From Sinohyriopsis cumingii (lineage: Eukaryota; Mollusca; Bivalvia; Unionida; Unionidae), in assembly GCA_028554795.2 (NCBI GenBank), contig CM068841.1, positions 27,087,721-27,151,720 on the forward strand: 64,000 nt of DNA. The letters run 5' to 3'. The notes beneath the pieces were generated by a model. That model worked only from the letters and a program-made list of their open reading frames with translations, did not search any database and was not told the DNA's origin. A program made the position numbers and the translations under genes. Each line of letters opens with the position of its first letter. The stretch's first letter is position 1. Positions 50,467-59,105 of this stretch are shown in pieces.

Positions 50467-50830
50467 TTAAATCAGTAAGGGCTTGCGGGGTCTGTGATCG
50501 CTGCAGTGTCCGCAACGCTTCAACGAGACAAGATGACCGCAAATTGATCCACCCATCCGTGTTTGTACAGGCATAATCATATGAAAGAACGACAGACGAA
50601 TCTGTCGTCCACCTGTACCCCGGGATAAATAATTAACCACTTCGATTGGCGGTGCAAGTCCATACGAGTCAAAATACAAACTATGTTGGGGTGTGACAAC
50701 GTATGCGATCCAGTGAATGCCAGGACATGTTGATGAATCCAAATTAGCGATGCCCGTTTCGCGTCTGCAAGGCATGGCACCATTGCTGAAAGTCCATTTC
50801 GCCTAAAAACACCACCTAAATGTTTGATCT
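50467..50830 (-). pseudogene. Adenain-like cysteine protease relic (Polinton/adintovirus type)
   Basis: On the minus strand the longest frame (50775-50467) reads GIANLDSSTCPGIHWIAYVV with the catalytic His in GIHW. FDSYGLAPPIEVVNYL follows (the Asp position and the FDS.G..PP signature), and near the end GGSICGHLVSL with the nucleophile Cys in CGHL. These are the landmarks of C5-family proteases of adenoviruses and Polintons, which mature the virion. Upstream bases 50776-50830 show traces of the N-terminal helix out of frame. The C-terminal helix is replaced by an unrelated frame ending at 50467, so it is broken. It is the third of three decayed minus-strand genes. Confidence 0.7.
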
Positions 50831-50967
50831 ATTGTGCCATAGCGAGTAAATCAAGATTGTCCAATGGACACTTCTATTCCATTAATGGAGTGATCTTCTG
50901 CGACCGGGTAATCGAAGACATCTGCCTGTGGGTATTCGGTGTCTTGTACATGGCAAAAGAAGTCTTT

Positions 50968-51222
50968 TTACGCGATCGCATCCATATTTTTCAAAGGCAT
51001 TCCTGATGCTGTACCAACAGCCCTTAACGCTGAAGCTTTTGCAACCGCTGGAGTCTCTGCTGCCAACAATGTTGTTATGGCTGCAAGGGATATAAATATC
51101 CCACCAGTCTTCTGCATTTGTGCCACTTCTGACATGGATAATTTTAATAACACATTAATATTTTTTGTGTTTGGCCGCATTAAGTTGTGCGAGCTACGTT
51201 TTGGTAAACCAAACGGGGACAA
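50968..51222 (-). pseudogene. Hydrophobic pX-like virion protein relic
   Basis: The minus frame reads RPNTKNINVLLKLSMSEVAQ, then MQKTGGIFISLAAITTLLAA, then an Ala-rich helix (AKASALRAVGTASG). A short basic region, then MSEV..M.KTGG(I)F and a hydrophobic Ala/Leu segment, is the pattern of the small pX-like/membrane-active proteins next to the protease in adintoviruses and many Polintons. There is no credible ATG at the start of the frame, and the tail usually seen (glycine-rich) is frameshifted away. Assignment is by pattern and position. Confidence 0.5.
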
Positions 51223-51249
51223 TACCAGTTAGTTTTTTTTCTGGCGAAA

Positions 51250-52171
51250 GTTCAAATGTTTGATCGCGTGTTTGATTTTCCCCAGCTGACTTTGAGTAAA
51301 CCTTACCTTCACTTCGTTATAGGACATTCTGAGTCAAATACAAAACGCGATAAATTGCGAATTTTCCACAGGCGCAACGATCACTCTTATTCGGCCACCA
51401 GCACCCTTCAACAACATCATCTGGTCGGAAAGTATCACAGCAGAGCATCGATAGCCTCCACGGGCGATACCGACACGTGCATGAAAATACACGTCAACAA
51501 CGGACTGCCCGAACAACTCTAGATGCTCCAGTAAGATGTAATAAATCGGGTACAACATGCGAAAGTCTTGTTGAGAAATCAGTAGACCCATGTCGACGTT
51601 TTCAAGCCCGTTCATGTACAACCACAGATTGCCGTATGCACGTACAATATGGGGAGTGGCGTCTGCATAGCTAGGCTAAATTTCTTCAGAGGGTTCTTGA
51701 TGACCGTTTAACCGCAATGAGACCTCACACACTTGTAAGTTGTCAAACATCATTTTACTCTGTGTCTGGTCATTGTTTCGCGCTGTAAGTTGAAGCGTCA
51801 AAAGCACGTGTTGTGGCGCAGTAAGGCCATGCTGGGTACTTATTTGCATGGCAAACTATCCCACAATAACAGTGGACGGGTGTGCGTCTGTGCTATGTGC
51901 GAGAAATCACAACGTTGACGTGGTTTCCGACTGCATAAACGACAAGACGCGTGACTCTGTACTCATTCAAGCAGGTATCCACAATGTTAATGTATCTAAT
52001 AACCTTTGCCAGCAAGAACACCGGCAGCAAGCCAAATGGCATCGTTGGAGTTGTACGAAACAAGGTAACCGTGTGTTTAGCTCCAAATATTAGCAGCGCC
52101 GTGTAGTATTCTAATGTACAATAGTTACTTTCTTCGATTCCATTTACAAGATATCGAGTAACATATTGCAC
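51250..52171 (-). pseudogene. Minor-capsid-like (F54H12.2-like) protein relic
   Basis: The minus strand has several colinear open pieces. At 51835-51680 it reads LTAPQHVLLTLQLTARNNDQ and LQVCEVSLRLNGHQEPSEE. At 51621-51334 it reads DMGLLISQQDFRMLYPIYYI, then VVDVYFHARVG and AVILSDQMMLL. This order (barrel strand with a ..LRLNG..P.E end, then Y-P-.Y-..., then ..LSD..) is reminiscent of the minor capsid/F54H12.2-like family of Polintons. Stops and frame changes separate the pieces. The start (52171-51893) is hydrophobic and not recognisable. Family membership is my inference. Confidence 0.45.
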
Positions 52172-52418
52172 CCAAAAATGTTGAAGTTGACTCCTGGAGA
52201 GTCATTGAAGGAGGAGTGAACAATGGAACAGGGAACTTGTTAATGTAATCGGCGGTTGCATGTTAGGCACGTGCAATGGAAGCAACTCACATACTACTCA
52301 CTCACCATGCGTACACACAGAACAACACGTATATGGACATTGGACAGCGCTTGTACTGAATTTGTAACACCAAAATACTGAAAAATAAAAAACAACAACA
52401 ATAACAAACAGTGGCTTA

Positions 52419-52612
52419 CATTACCATTCCCTTTTGTATTCATATTCTTTCGACCCCTTTTCCCTTAGCAATTATAACATTACCATTCCCTTTTGTATTC
52501 ATATTCTTTCGACCCCTTTTCCCTTAGCCATTATAACATTACCATTCCCTTTTGTATTCATATTCTTTCGACCCCTTTTCCCTTAGCCATTATAACATTA
52601 CCATTCCCGTTT
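52419..52612. repeat. 59-bp tandem repeat, 3.3 copies
   Basis: Copies start at 52419, 52478, 52537 and 52596: cattaccattcccttttgta, ttcatattctttcgacccct, tttcccttagccattataa. Nearly identical. It lies between the old virion module and the new element. Confidence 0.95.
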
Positions 52613-52761
52613 GTCACTATCAGCACTTTTATTCCTGTAAACACTTTTTGTTACCATAATACCATCCCCATGTAAGCATATGGACACTTTCAACACCGGA
52701 TTTCTGGTATGTCACCAAATCGCCCCAAATCGCTTGACTCATGTGCTAATACTGATTCCCG

Positions 52762-52767
52762 TACGTC
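52762..52767. other. Target-site duplication, left
   Basis: TACGTC immediately before the left terminus AGTATATGGGG. The same six bases follow the right terminus at 63254-63259. Six-base duplications are the rule for Polinton/Maverick integration. Confidence 0.85.
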
Positions 52768-52779
52768 AGTATATGGGGT

Positions 52780-53040
52780 CACCCTAGCGTCAAGGGGACT
52801 TACCATGCAAAAACAGTCGATGCACTCTGGCGTCAAGGGGAATTTAACATGGGAAATTTTAACATGGATGGAACTGTAGAGCGTCAAGGGGAATTGAACA
52901 TGGAAATTGAACAGGACCGGTACTTTAACGTCAATGGGACTTTAACGTTAAAATATGGGGTCTGCACTTTGTCGTCAATGGAAATTGAACATGGGAATGT
53001 CACCTGGATGTCAATGGGAATTGAACTTTGGGTGATGTCA
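52780..53040. repeat. Subterminal short direct repeats, left arm
   Basis: Six or so variants of gtcaaggggaatttaacatg spaced 30-50 bp apart. Such subterminal arrays may serve as origin or protein-binding sites for end-initiated replication, which is inference. The open frame 52849-53043 is a by-product. Confidence 0.8.
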
Positions 53041-53586
53041 TGAGGTTTATAGGGTCAAAACATTTTATAGGGATTTTAATGTATTTGTAAGGACAAAGGG
53101 TAGATAGGGACAAACATACAAATACACATTTAAACACACAGAAAAGACGACAGAAATGTTCTAAAACAAACCTCACAGAGAGAATAGAGGCTCAAAAAAG
53201 AAAAGTCTATTGTATGGGTTCAAAACATTTATTCAAGTATATACATGGGCTCTCTGGCCTGTGCTTTGGTCTAAGCACTATCCATTTAATACATAAACAT
53301 TTCTACATCAAACAGACCTATTTACTAGTTATTTAGTTCTTGGCTCTAGTAAACCTGTTTACATTTAATGTTCATTTATAAGAAAAAGCTAACACAAAAC
53401 AAGTAACATGCAATCAAATAGGACAAAGTTCATGTTTCTCTCTCTCTCTATTCGTCTCACACGTTGTTAAAAATCTGGTCAGCTAGCACTTGTGTCCCAG
53501 CGTAGATATTTCCCATCACTTAATCCGTTTCATTCATAAATCGGCTGTTATATCCATCGTGCTAGGTACACTTATCAGTAAGCAGA
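53041..53586 (-). other. Left-arm 3' untranslated region of the N-domain gene
   Basis: No coding sense. On the minus strand a canonical AATAAA lies at 53233-53228, 354 nt after the N-domain stop codon, and is the likely poly(A) signal. The mirror copy is at 62785-62790. Confidence 0.55.
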
Positions 53587-54105
53587 TCAAGTGCAGTCAT
53601 CGTCTTCTTCCCATGGAGGTACAATGTATACCATATGAATGGTTACTTTTCCTTCGTTGATGTCAAATTTTCCTCTCATCGACTGCACGTCTTCAATAGC
53701 CCTCAAAAGTTTGGACGAAGTTATTTCTGCAGGTGTGCTAAATCCGAGACATACAGGTGAGTTCAAACTGTCGTGATACATAGATAGGCTCAAACGACCT
53801 CGATCTTTGACTTGGCAATGACATTTGAGTTCCTCTAACAGTGACTCAAGTAGGTCCGTAATGAAACCTGCTACTTCCTCGGCTGAAATGTCAGATGCGA
53901 AGTCTCTAAATTTCACCGTGTAGGTGTAAGTTGTCGTTCTAAATTTTCTTGAGGTCGCTGTCTGAGTCATTTCGATGCTAAAATACTCCTGTAGGTCTAC
54001 TGAATCCTTTCCCTTCTTGGACGCACTTTGCTGTGACGGCATGGTAGTGAAAGAGGTCAGTGATGTTTGTTCCTTCTCTTTTTTCATCTGCGTAGAGTGA
54101 TTCAT
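53587..54105 (-). CDS. Stand-alone paralogue of the polymerase N-terminal domain (left copy)
   Basis: 172 residues from the ATG at 54105 (an upstream in-frame TTG is not needed). After a Lys/Ser/Thr-rich leader, residues from about 55 to 165 (DLQEYFSIE, SRKFRTTTYTYTVKFRDF, LSMYHDSLNSPVCLGFS, KFDINEGKVTIHMVYI) align with polymerase residues about 60-187 (SRKFRTTAYTYTVKFKDF, LSIDHDGLKSPVWIEFS, KFDITDGKATLKMAHV). It ends in an acidic tail (PPWEEDDDCT). A TATA box (TATAAAAAGG, 54164-54155) lies 50 nt upstream. Function unknown; a replication accessory or terminal-protein-like role is possible. The same strand order as the polymerase suggests co-evolution with it. Confidence 0.75.
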   Translation of the reverse strand: MNHSTQMKKEKEQTSLTSFTTMPSQQSASKKGKDSVDLQEYFSIEMTQTATSRKFRTTTYTYTVKFRDFASDISAEEVAGFITDLLESLLEELKCHCQVKDRGRLSLSMYHDSLNSPVCLGFSTPAEITSSKLLRAIEDVQSMRGKFDINEGKVTIHMVYIVPPWEEDDDCT

Positions 54106-54345
54106 CTTTCTCGTTGCTTGTCCTCGCAATGAAGTGTCGTTCTTGGAAGTCGTCCCTTTTTATACTGGGTGATATCAGTATGTCCATAAGGTAAAGTTTT
54201 GTGGTCTGGAAGTTTCACTGGTTGCACGTAGTTTGTCATGGCGTTAGTACATAAATAACTAAGATGTGTTACTGCATTGGTGATGTGATAGTGAGGCAAA
54301 GAATCACACCCGAGTTTCTCGTTGGACTTGAGTCTTACGCTCTAT
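54106..54345 (-). pseudogene. Relic of a second polymerase C-terminus carrying the TATA box of the N-domain gene
   Basis: The minus frame reads SLPHYHITNAV, then VKLPDHKTLPYGHTDITQYK. It parallels the true polymerase end RLPTHHIVSRP...VRLPNHFTLPYSHINIGQHI. At DNA level cagtataaaaagggacgact matches cagcatataaaaaaggacaa. The TATA box of the N-domain gene is therefore embedded in former polymerase coding sequence. Right after the real polymerase stop, ATGAATCCCTTCAAACAG resembles the N-domain start ATGAATCACTCTACGCAG, which shows a tandem duplication of the unit polymerase end + N-domain start. Confidence 0.65.
54155..54164 (-). promoter_or_regulatory. TATA box of the N-domain gene (left copy)
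   Basis: TATAAAAAGG on the minus strand, 50 nt before the ATG at 54105. The mirror copy is at 61854-61863. Confidence 0.65.
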
Positions 54346-54374
54346 ACTTGCTGTTTGAAGGGATTCATTTTTTC

Positions 54375-55373
54375 TCAATTGGTCTTAGTAGTGACAATGA
54401 ACTGTTGGTCTTGGACGTTGTCCTTTTTTATATGCTGACCAATATTGATGTGACTGTACGGCAAAGTAAAGTGGTTGGGAAGTCGTACTCGCTTCTGGTA
54501 CACGATTTGATAGACTTTTTCCAAGGGTCGACTGACGATGTGGTGAGTGGGTAAACGTACAATCTTGTTCGGCTGGTAGGTGGTCACTTTAAAGTTTGCA
54601 TCCTCTCCAGACTGCAAGGTTTCTTTCAATACGCCAAAGTTGACCACACGATTGGCACGATAATTCAGAGTCAATCCTTTCACTTTACACTCTGTGTGCA
54701 CTTCTCCTTGTGGGTCCCGGTATTCGTAGCCGTAATTTTTAGGACCGCCACTCGCGAAACTTAGAATCTTGTCGTCAGGATGTTCGTCTGTCCAGGCTCC
54801 TAAACGGTCTCCTTCGATGTTAGGGTGTTGCTGACCTGGTCGATCGATGTAGATGCAACTGTCCGTGTCAAAGTACAGGACGCGATCCCCTAACAGTTCT
54901 AAAGCTTTGTACAATTTTAAGCGAGCATGAGCTGTCACGTAAGCCGCAATGATGACATTTCCAAATGGGTCGGCTTGTACAAAGTCCAGATCTTCTTCGT
55001 AATTGACCAAGATCAAATCCTCGCGAACGACGTCCACGTGTTTGATGAATTTGGTTTTGTCGTGAATCATCTGGAAGTAGCGGGAAGGTTCTGTCAAATA
55101 TTTCGTCTTGGGTAAACACGGTCGTTGTGCCATTTTTCCCCACAAGCAATTTAACATCACTTTGGCAAACGATCGCCTGCCTTCGTTTTTCTCGATGTGG
55201 TCTAAAGTGATGCCTTCTTGTTCATAGTATTTCTCTTTGAATTGTATTTGGTCTTCGGGAGTGTGGCACCAGGAAGGATAGCCGCTGGCTTCTTGCTTCA
55301 GTTTCAAAAAGGCATCCACGTAGTCTGCGAAAATGCCTTTCTGAGTAGGGTCACCCTTGTGGTATTGTTGTGT
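54375..55373 (-). CDS. polB: Protein-primed family B DNA polymerase, C-terminal part (after frameshift)
   Basis: Open from just after a TAG (55376-55374) to 54375, in the +1 frame relative to the upstream part. It has palm motif B (KVMLNCLWGKMAQRP) and the catalytic motif C YFDTDS (two metal-binding aspartates), then thumb-like sequence ending VTTKTN. The preceding ADYVDAFLKLKQEASGYP segment is the usual run-up to motif B in Polinton-type polymerases. An in-frame GTG at 55319 is not a real start. The last 297 codons lie in the terminal repeat and are copied on the right side. Together with the upstream ORF the gene would be about 1,360 codons. I describe the two parts separately and do not join them. 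Confidence 0.85.
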   Translation of the reverse strand, partial: TQQYHKGDPTQKGIFADYVDAFLKLKQEASGYPSWCHTPEDQIQFKEKYYEQEGITLDHIEKNEGRRSFAKVMLNCLWGKMAQRPCLPKTKYLTEPSRYFQMIHDKTKFIKHVDVVREDLILVNYEEDLDFVQADPFGNVIIAAYVTAHARLKLYKALELLGDRVLYFDTDSCIYIDRPGQQHPNIEGDRLGAWTDEHPDDKILSFASGGPKNYGYEYRDPQGEVHTECKVKGLTLNYRANRVVNFGVLKETLQSGEDANFKVTTYQPNKIVRLPTHHIVSRPLEKVYQIVYQKRVRLPNHFTLPYSHINIGQHIKKDNVQDQQFIVTTKTN

Positions 55374-58300
55374 CTAAGGGAAAGTGGTAAATTTCGTACA
55401 CTTCTAACAGTTGGTATCCCATGTCCATAGCTTTGAACAATTCTACGCTGACCCAGGTTCCCGTCAAGGCCCGTTCTTCCTGGATGCGCTGACAAGGCTG
55501 ATCTTGGTTGCACGTTTCGGCACAAGTACGGCACAAGGGAAACATCAGTTTGCCTTGACAATGGTGAGGTAAGACGGGATGGTATAGGTTCGTGGGAGGC
55601 AAAACTTTGCACTTGATCAAGCCTTCGTATTGTCGAATGTTGACCAGGTCGATGTGTTCCGTCAGCAATCGCGGGTGCCCTGTAGGAAAGTGACAATATT
55701 TGCACACGTAGGGATACAGCGAACACACATCCAAGTATTTGATTTCTTCTCCTTTCTCTTCGTCGGCTTGGTACAGCAAACAGATGGCATTGGTCCTTCC
55801 TCCGTACAAACTATCCCTCGGGTTCAGGGGGTCCATCAGCTTGTAACTTTCCACGACACGTTTAAACTCGGGATCGATTTTCAAACGGTGATCGTATTCG
55901 TGTTCCCACATTTCCACCACTTGGTATCCTTGCTGTTCTAACTTTAGGCGTCGCTGACAAGTGTCCTGGTACAGGTCTTCCATGGTCCGTTGTAAAAACT
56001 GATTTTTAGTGTCACGGTCAGGGTAGCAGACGGGACATCCGTGAAATAAGCAACCGTTAAACTCATACACGATCTTGGGGTTTTTTAAGTCCCAGCCATC
56101 GACCGAATACGTTCCGATGGTCCTTTCGCCTCCTCCGTTGCGGGCATGCTGAATCCATTTGCCTTCCTTGTCGCACAAGTAATGTAACCAGCGTAGGGCT
56201 TTGACCGAGTATTGACGCTTGACATAGTTGGTCGTTTGAGGACTGATGACAGCCACGGTCTTTTGAGGCATGAATCGTTGGCGGTACACTAAGGAACACG
56301 CTTTGGCAATGGTGCAAGTTTCTTTCAAAGGATCGACCCCTCCGTGTTCCATGAACAGTTCTCGAAATTTTCCACAGCAACGTCGTAAAATGTCCACGTC
56401 GGAACGACAATACTTTAACATTTCTTCCTGAAAGTCGAAGGGGTCAGAGGCATGAGCCTGGTACCAAGCGTAGAAATCTTCTCGTTGTTCGGTACGCATG
56501 TTGTCCGGGTCGTAATAGTGAGCCTCAGGCAAATGGGGTAGAACGGCATGTTGATTGGCTTCCGTATTGAAAAAGTGAGGAAAATAACCTTTAGCCATTT
56601 CTGTCATTCCAAACGTTTTAGGCATTCGACTCAAAGGCATGGCCAAGTAACTCATCGAATCTTTAAACTGCACTTGTCCCACTTGCATGAAAATGATTTT
56701 GGCTCCGTTCAAAGTGACTTTAGGACGTTCGGTGCAATGTTCCGTATAGTACCTCAAAAGAAACTGTCCATCGTATCCGGAGTAATTGTGAGCCATCACT
56801 GTGGCATGGCGATGACAATCTCGGTAACGTTCGATGTCCTCTTTGCTCCATGTCTTGTCGATGGGGTCTAAGACCCATTTGGCAAAATCGTCTAGCGTCT
56901 TTGGTCCTCGAAAGATTTTTTCACGCCCTCCAGGAATTTTGCTGCAGTGAGGGCAATAACTGAAGATAGGTTCTTGAATACACTTCTCGCACGCTCGATG
57001 AGCCACGCAGAAATTAGGAATGTGAATGCCAGTCTCTTGCATGCATTCGAAATCGAAAAAGATGAAATTGCCTTTCTTCTTCTTCTTGTGACCGTCATCT
57101 TCCTCTTGTTGGGGTTGGTATTTTTGTATGTAACATTGATGTTCCAAGTCCACGATATGGTGACAAATGTGACATTTTTTCTTTCCTGAACATACGTGTG
57201 CCTTGGCACTATTGGTACGTATGCCTTGTCCACACGCGGGGCAGAATCTCAGCAGTTGACAAGCGCATTTCTTCTGTGAACCTTGTGTTTTCAAATGTTG
57301 TTGGTAACAGGTAGGACTGACAAACGTGCGCTGACAAGCTGGACAATGCACTGATTCTTGTCCTTCGTCCAGACAGGGTTGAGAGGCCAAACATCCTGAG
57401 CATTTCGATCCACAATGTTTGTGTTGTTCTCGATTTTTATGGCCATAGTCACATTTCTCACAATAATAAACATATCCCAGGAATCCAGTGATACTGGTAA
57501 TGGTATCGAAATGTTCATCGTGATGATAAAGGTGAATGTATTTTCCATCCTTAAAATCTTGGCCTCGAAACAACAGAGACCCACGCACTTCTTGAGGGTG
57601 CACTTTCAAGGTGTAGCGTGGAGCTAGGACATCTTGCAATTTTTGCATTTCAGGAATGCCACAGGGTGTGTCTTTGGACAGGCCAGCTTGTTGCAACAGG
57701 AGTTCTGCTTCGTTTCGTTGTTTGGTTCGGTTCGATTTTCGAATGTTCTCCCAGGTTCTTTTCCATTCTACCGTGTCGTTCTTGTTGGCATAGGTTAGTC
57801 CCACCACGATGGCTCGGGCTAAGCACATCTGGTCTTGAGGGTTGTTAATTTGGACGAGACTCTTTTTGGTGCTGCGAAGGTCGTTCACCAATAAGACCTT
57901 TTTGCGTCCTGTCCCTTGAGGAAGAGAGACGTGAGCCATTTTCAGTGTGGCTTTACCATCGGTGATGTCAAACTTGTCATTGGATTGTTGCACCTGTTGT
58001 ATCTTGTCCATGACTTTGGAAGGGGTCAGTTCTGCGGGTCTGCTAAACTCGATCCAAACAGGGGATTTCAAACCGTCGTGATCTATGGATAGTGTCAAGC
58101 GATCGTCTTCTTTGGGTTGACATTGTCGCTTGAGTGCGGTGAGCAAAGAATCCCACATCTCGGTGATAAACACTTCTGCTTTCTCCAAGGGTACGTCGGC
58201 CTTGAAATCTTTAAACTTCACCGTGTAGGTGTAAGCCGTGGTTCTAAATTTTCTAGAGGAGCGCTTTTCCGTCTCTCGAATGGAATAGTACTTTTCAGGG

Positions 58301-58479
58301 TTGACTAAGGGTGGTGAACTTGGTTTAGAGGGTTCGGATTCTGGTTCACTCATGTCCTCTTCAAAATCACTGGCATGAATTTGTGCCAAGATTTCGGCCC
58401 TGGTACGAGGCGATAGATCACGTTTCTGCCTCTTACTTTCTTCTTCTTCTTTCTTCTCGAATGAATGGGATCGTTTCAT
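55351..58479 (-). CDS. polB: Protein-primed family B DNA polymerase, N-terminal part with exonuclease and motif A
   Basis: 1042 codons from ATG 58479 to TGA 55351. Residues 1-60 are charged; 60-190 form the N-domain also found alone in the repeats. 205-330 is a region with QINNPQDQMCLARAIVVGL typical of this polymerase group; 340-450 is a Cys/His-rich zinc-binding section. The 3'-5' exonuclease follows: Exo I FDFE (475-478), Exo II HNYSGYD (564-570), Exo III YCRSD (690-694). 805-820 is the YEFNGCLFHGCPVCYP insert known from Polinton polymerases; 893-898 is GGRTNA; motif A DVCSLYP is at 917-923. It stops before motif B because of a one-base frameshift within 55354-55376. Such enzymes copy linear DNA from a terminal protein primer. 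No other copy is available to tell mutation from error. Confidence 0.9.
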   Translation of the reverse strand: MKRSHSFEKKEEEESKRQKRDLSPRTRAEILAQIHASDFEEDMSEPESEPSKPSSPPLVNPEKYYSIRETEKRSSRKFRTTAYTYTVKFKDFKADVPLEKAEVFITEMWDSLLTALKRQCQPKEDDRLTLSIDHDGLKSPVWIEFSRPAELTPSKVMDKIQQVQQSNDKFDITDGKATLKMAHVSLPQGTGRKKVLLVNDLRSTKKSLVQINNPQDQMCLARAIVVGLTYANKNDTVEWKRTWENIRKSNRTKQRNEAELLLQQAGLSKDTPCGIPEMQKLQDVLAPRYTLKVHPQEVRGSLLFRGQDFKDGKYIHLYHHDEHFDTITSITGFLGYVYYCEKCDYGHKNREQHKHCGSKCSGCLASQPCLDEGQESVHCPACQRTFVSPTCYQQHLKTQGSQKKCACQLLRFCPACGQGIRTNSAKAHVCSGKKKCHICHHIVDLEHQCYIQKYQPQQEEDDGHKKKKKGNFIFFDFECMQETGIHIPNFCVAHRACEKCIQEPIFSYCPHCSKIPGGREKIFRGPKTLDDFAKWVLDPIDKTWSKEDIERYRDCHRHATVMAHNYSGYDGQFLLRYYTEHCTERPKVTLNGAKIIFMQVGQVQFKDSMSYLAMPLSRMPKTFGMTEMAKGYFPHFFNTEANQHAVLPHLPEAHYYDPDNMRTEQREDFYAWYQAHASDPFDFQEEMLKYCRSDVDILRRCCGKFRELFMEHGGVDPLKETCTIAKACSLVYRQRFMPQKTVAVISPQTTNYVKRQYSVKALRWLHYLCDKEGKWIQHARNGGGERTIGTYSVDGWDLKNPKIVYEFNGCLFHGCPVCYPDRDTKNQFLQRTMEDLYQDTCQRRLKLEQQGYQVVEMWEHEYDHRLKIDPEFKRVVESYKLMDPLNPRDSLYGGRTNAICLLYQADEEKGEEIKYLDVCSLYPYVCKYCHFPTGHPRLLTEHIDLVNIRQYEGLIKCKVLPPTNLYHPVLPHHCQGKLMFPLCRTCAETCNQDQPCQRIQEERALTGTWVSVELFKAMDMGYQLLEVYEIYHFPLDTTIPQG

Positions 58480-58612
58480 CTTGAGTGCAAAACGTCAAAT
58501 GACTCAAGTTCAAACACCATAGACTAATTTATAGTCATGGCAAACCAGCGTATATAAAAAGTTTGTGTCTTGTCCTTTCACTATTCATTTCACTCTCAAA
58601 CCGAGGAGAACG
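58480..58612. promoter_or_regulatory. Divergent promoter between polymerase and zinc-knuckle gene
   Basis: 133 bp. Plus side: TATATAAAAA at 58551-58560, 53 nt before the zinc-knuckle ATG (58613). Minus side: TATAAAT at 58533-58527, 48 nt before the polymerase ATG. TGACTCA (58499-58505) is an AP-1-like site. Spacing suits RNA polymerase II core promoters. Confidence 0.65.
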
Positions 58613-59105
58613 ATGGAAGAGACTACCCAGATGGAACGTTTCGTCAGAACTTTGCGAGGGGTCATTAGAAAATTCTCTTCAGACCAGCCTACGGACTACT
58701 CTCCTTCCTTTCGAGATAAGAGTCAGGATACTTGCTATATCTGTCAGAAGAAAGGGCATTGGTCTTCAGAGTGTCCAGACCGTCAAAAAAGAAAAAAAAA
58801 CAGGGGCTAAAAAAGACAAAAGTCAAGATACCTGTTATTATTGTAAAGAAAAAGGACATTGGTCTCCAGATTGCCCAAAAAAGAAACAAGAGGAGTCAGA
58901 AGAAAAGAAGGATTCTTCAGAAGAAGAGAGGGATTCTTCGGAAGAAGAGAGGGATTCTTCGAAAGAAGAGAGGGATTCTTCAGAGGAAGAAGAGGAAGAA
59001 AGAAGACAATTCTATTTAAAAGAAGCAAAGAAACAGGAGAAGAAAAGAAGAAGGGAAGAAAATGAGGAAAAAACGGTGAAGAAATTCAAAAAACAGAGAG
59101 ACTAA
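58613..59105 (+). CDS. Double CCHC zinc-knuckle protein with acidic repeats (frame break in an A-tract)
   Basis: Starts at ATG 58613 (METTQMERF-like opening: MEETTQMERFVRTLRG). The first zinc knuckle is CYICQKKGHWSSEC (C-x2-C-x4-H-x4-C). The frame ends at TAA 58808-58810. One base over, the second frame continues from the A-rich run 58784-58800 with a second knuckle CYYCKEKGHWSPDC. Then follow a 7-residue repeat (DSSEEER), a Lys/Arg-rich tail and a stop at 59103. The break sits exactly at A6-G-A9, a typical slippage site, so it could be mutation, sequencing error or programmed slippage. CCHC knuckles bind single-stranded nucleic acid; a role as a DNA-binding or nucleocapsid-like protein is inference. 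Confidence 0.75.

Larger units (their letters stand above)
49950..52400 (-). mobile_element. Older Polinton/adintovirus-like fragment (virion module)
   Basis: The three relics above lie in the order minor capsid-like, pX-like, protease on one strand, as in a virion operon-like block. Base composition is richer in GC than the flanks. I find no termini, no integrase and no ATPase. 50000-50460 and 52180-52400 have traces of sense but nothing I can name. The fresher element at 52768 begins just 0.4 kb beyond it. Confidence 0.55.
52768..55268. repeat. Left terminal inverted repeat (2501 bp)
   Basis: The complement of 60750-63250. Positions pair as x + y = 116018 from end to end (all reading-frame boundaries obey this), so there are no net indels; I saw no substitutions in the parts compared. 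It includes subterminal repeats, the N-domain gene, a polymerase C-terminal relic and the last 297 codons of the polymerase. The inner edge is in the polymerase gene at gtgtggca. Confidence 0.95.

Noticed and set aside
52849-53043. Small protein MGNFNMDGT... in the left arm (and minus frame 63277-62975)
   Set aside because: Made of subterminal direct repeats; no promoter or conserved sense.
54264-57627. Many plus-strand frames across the polymerase region
   Set aside because: Antisense shadows of the polymerase coding sequence.
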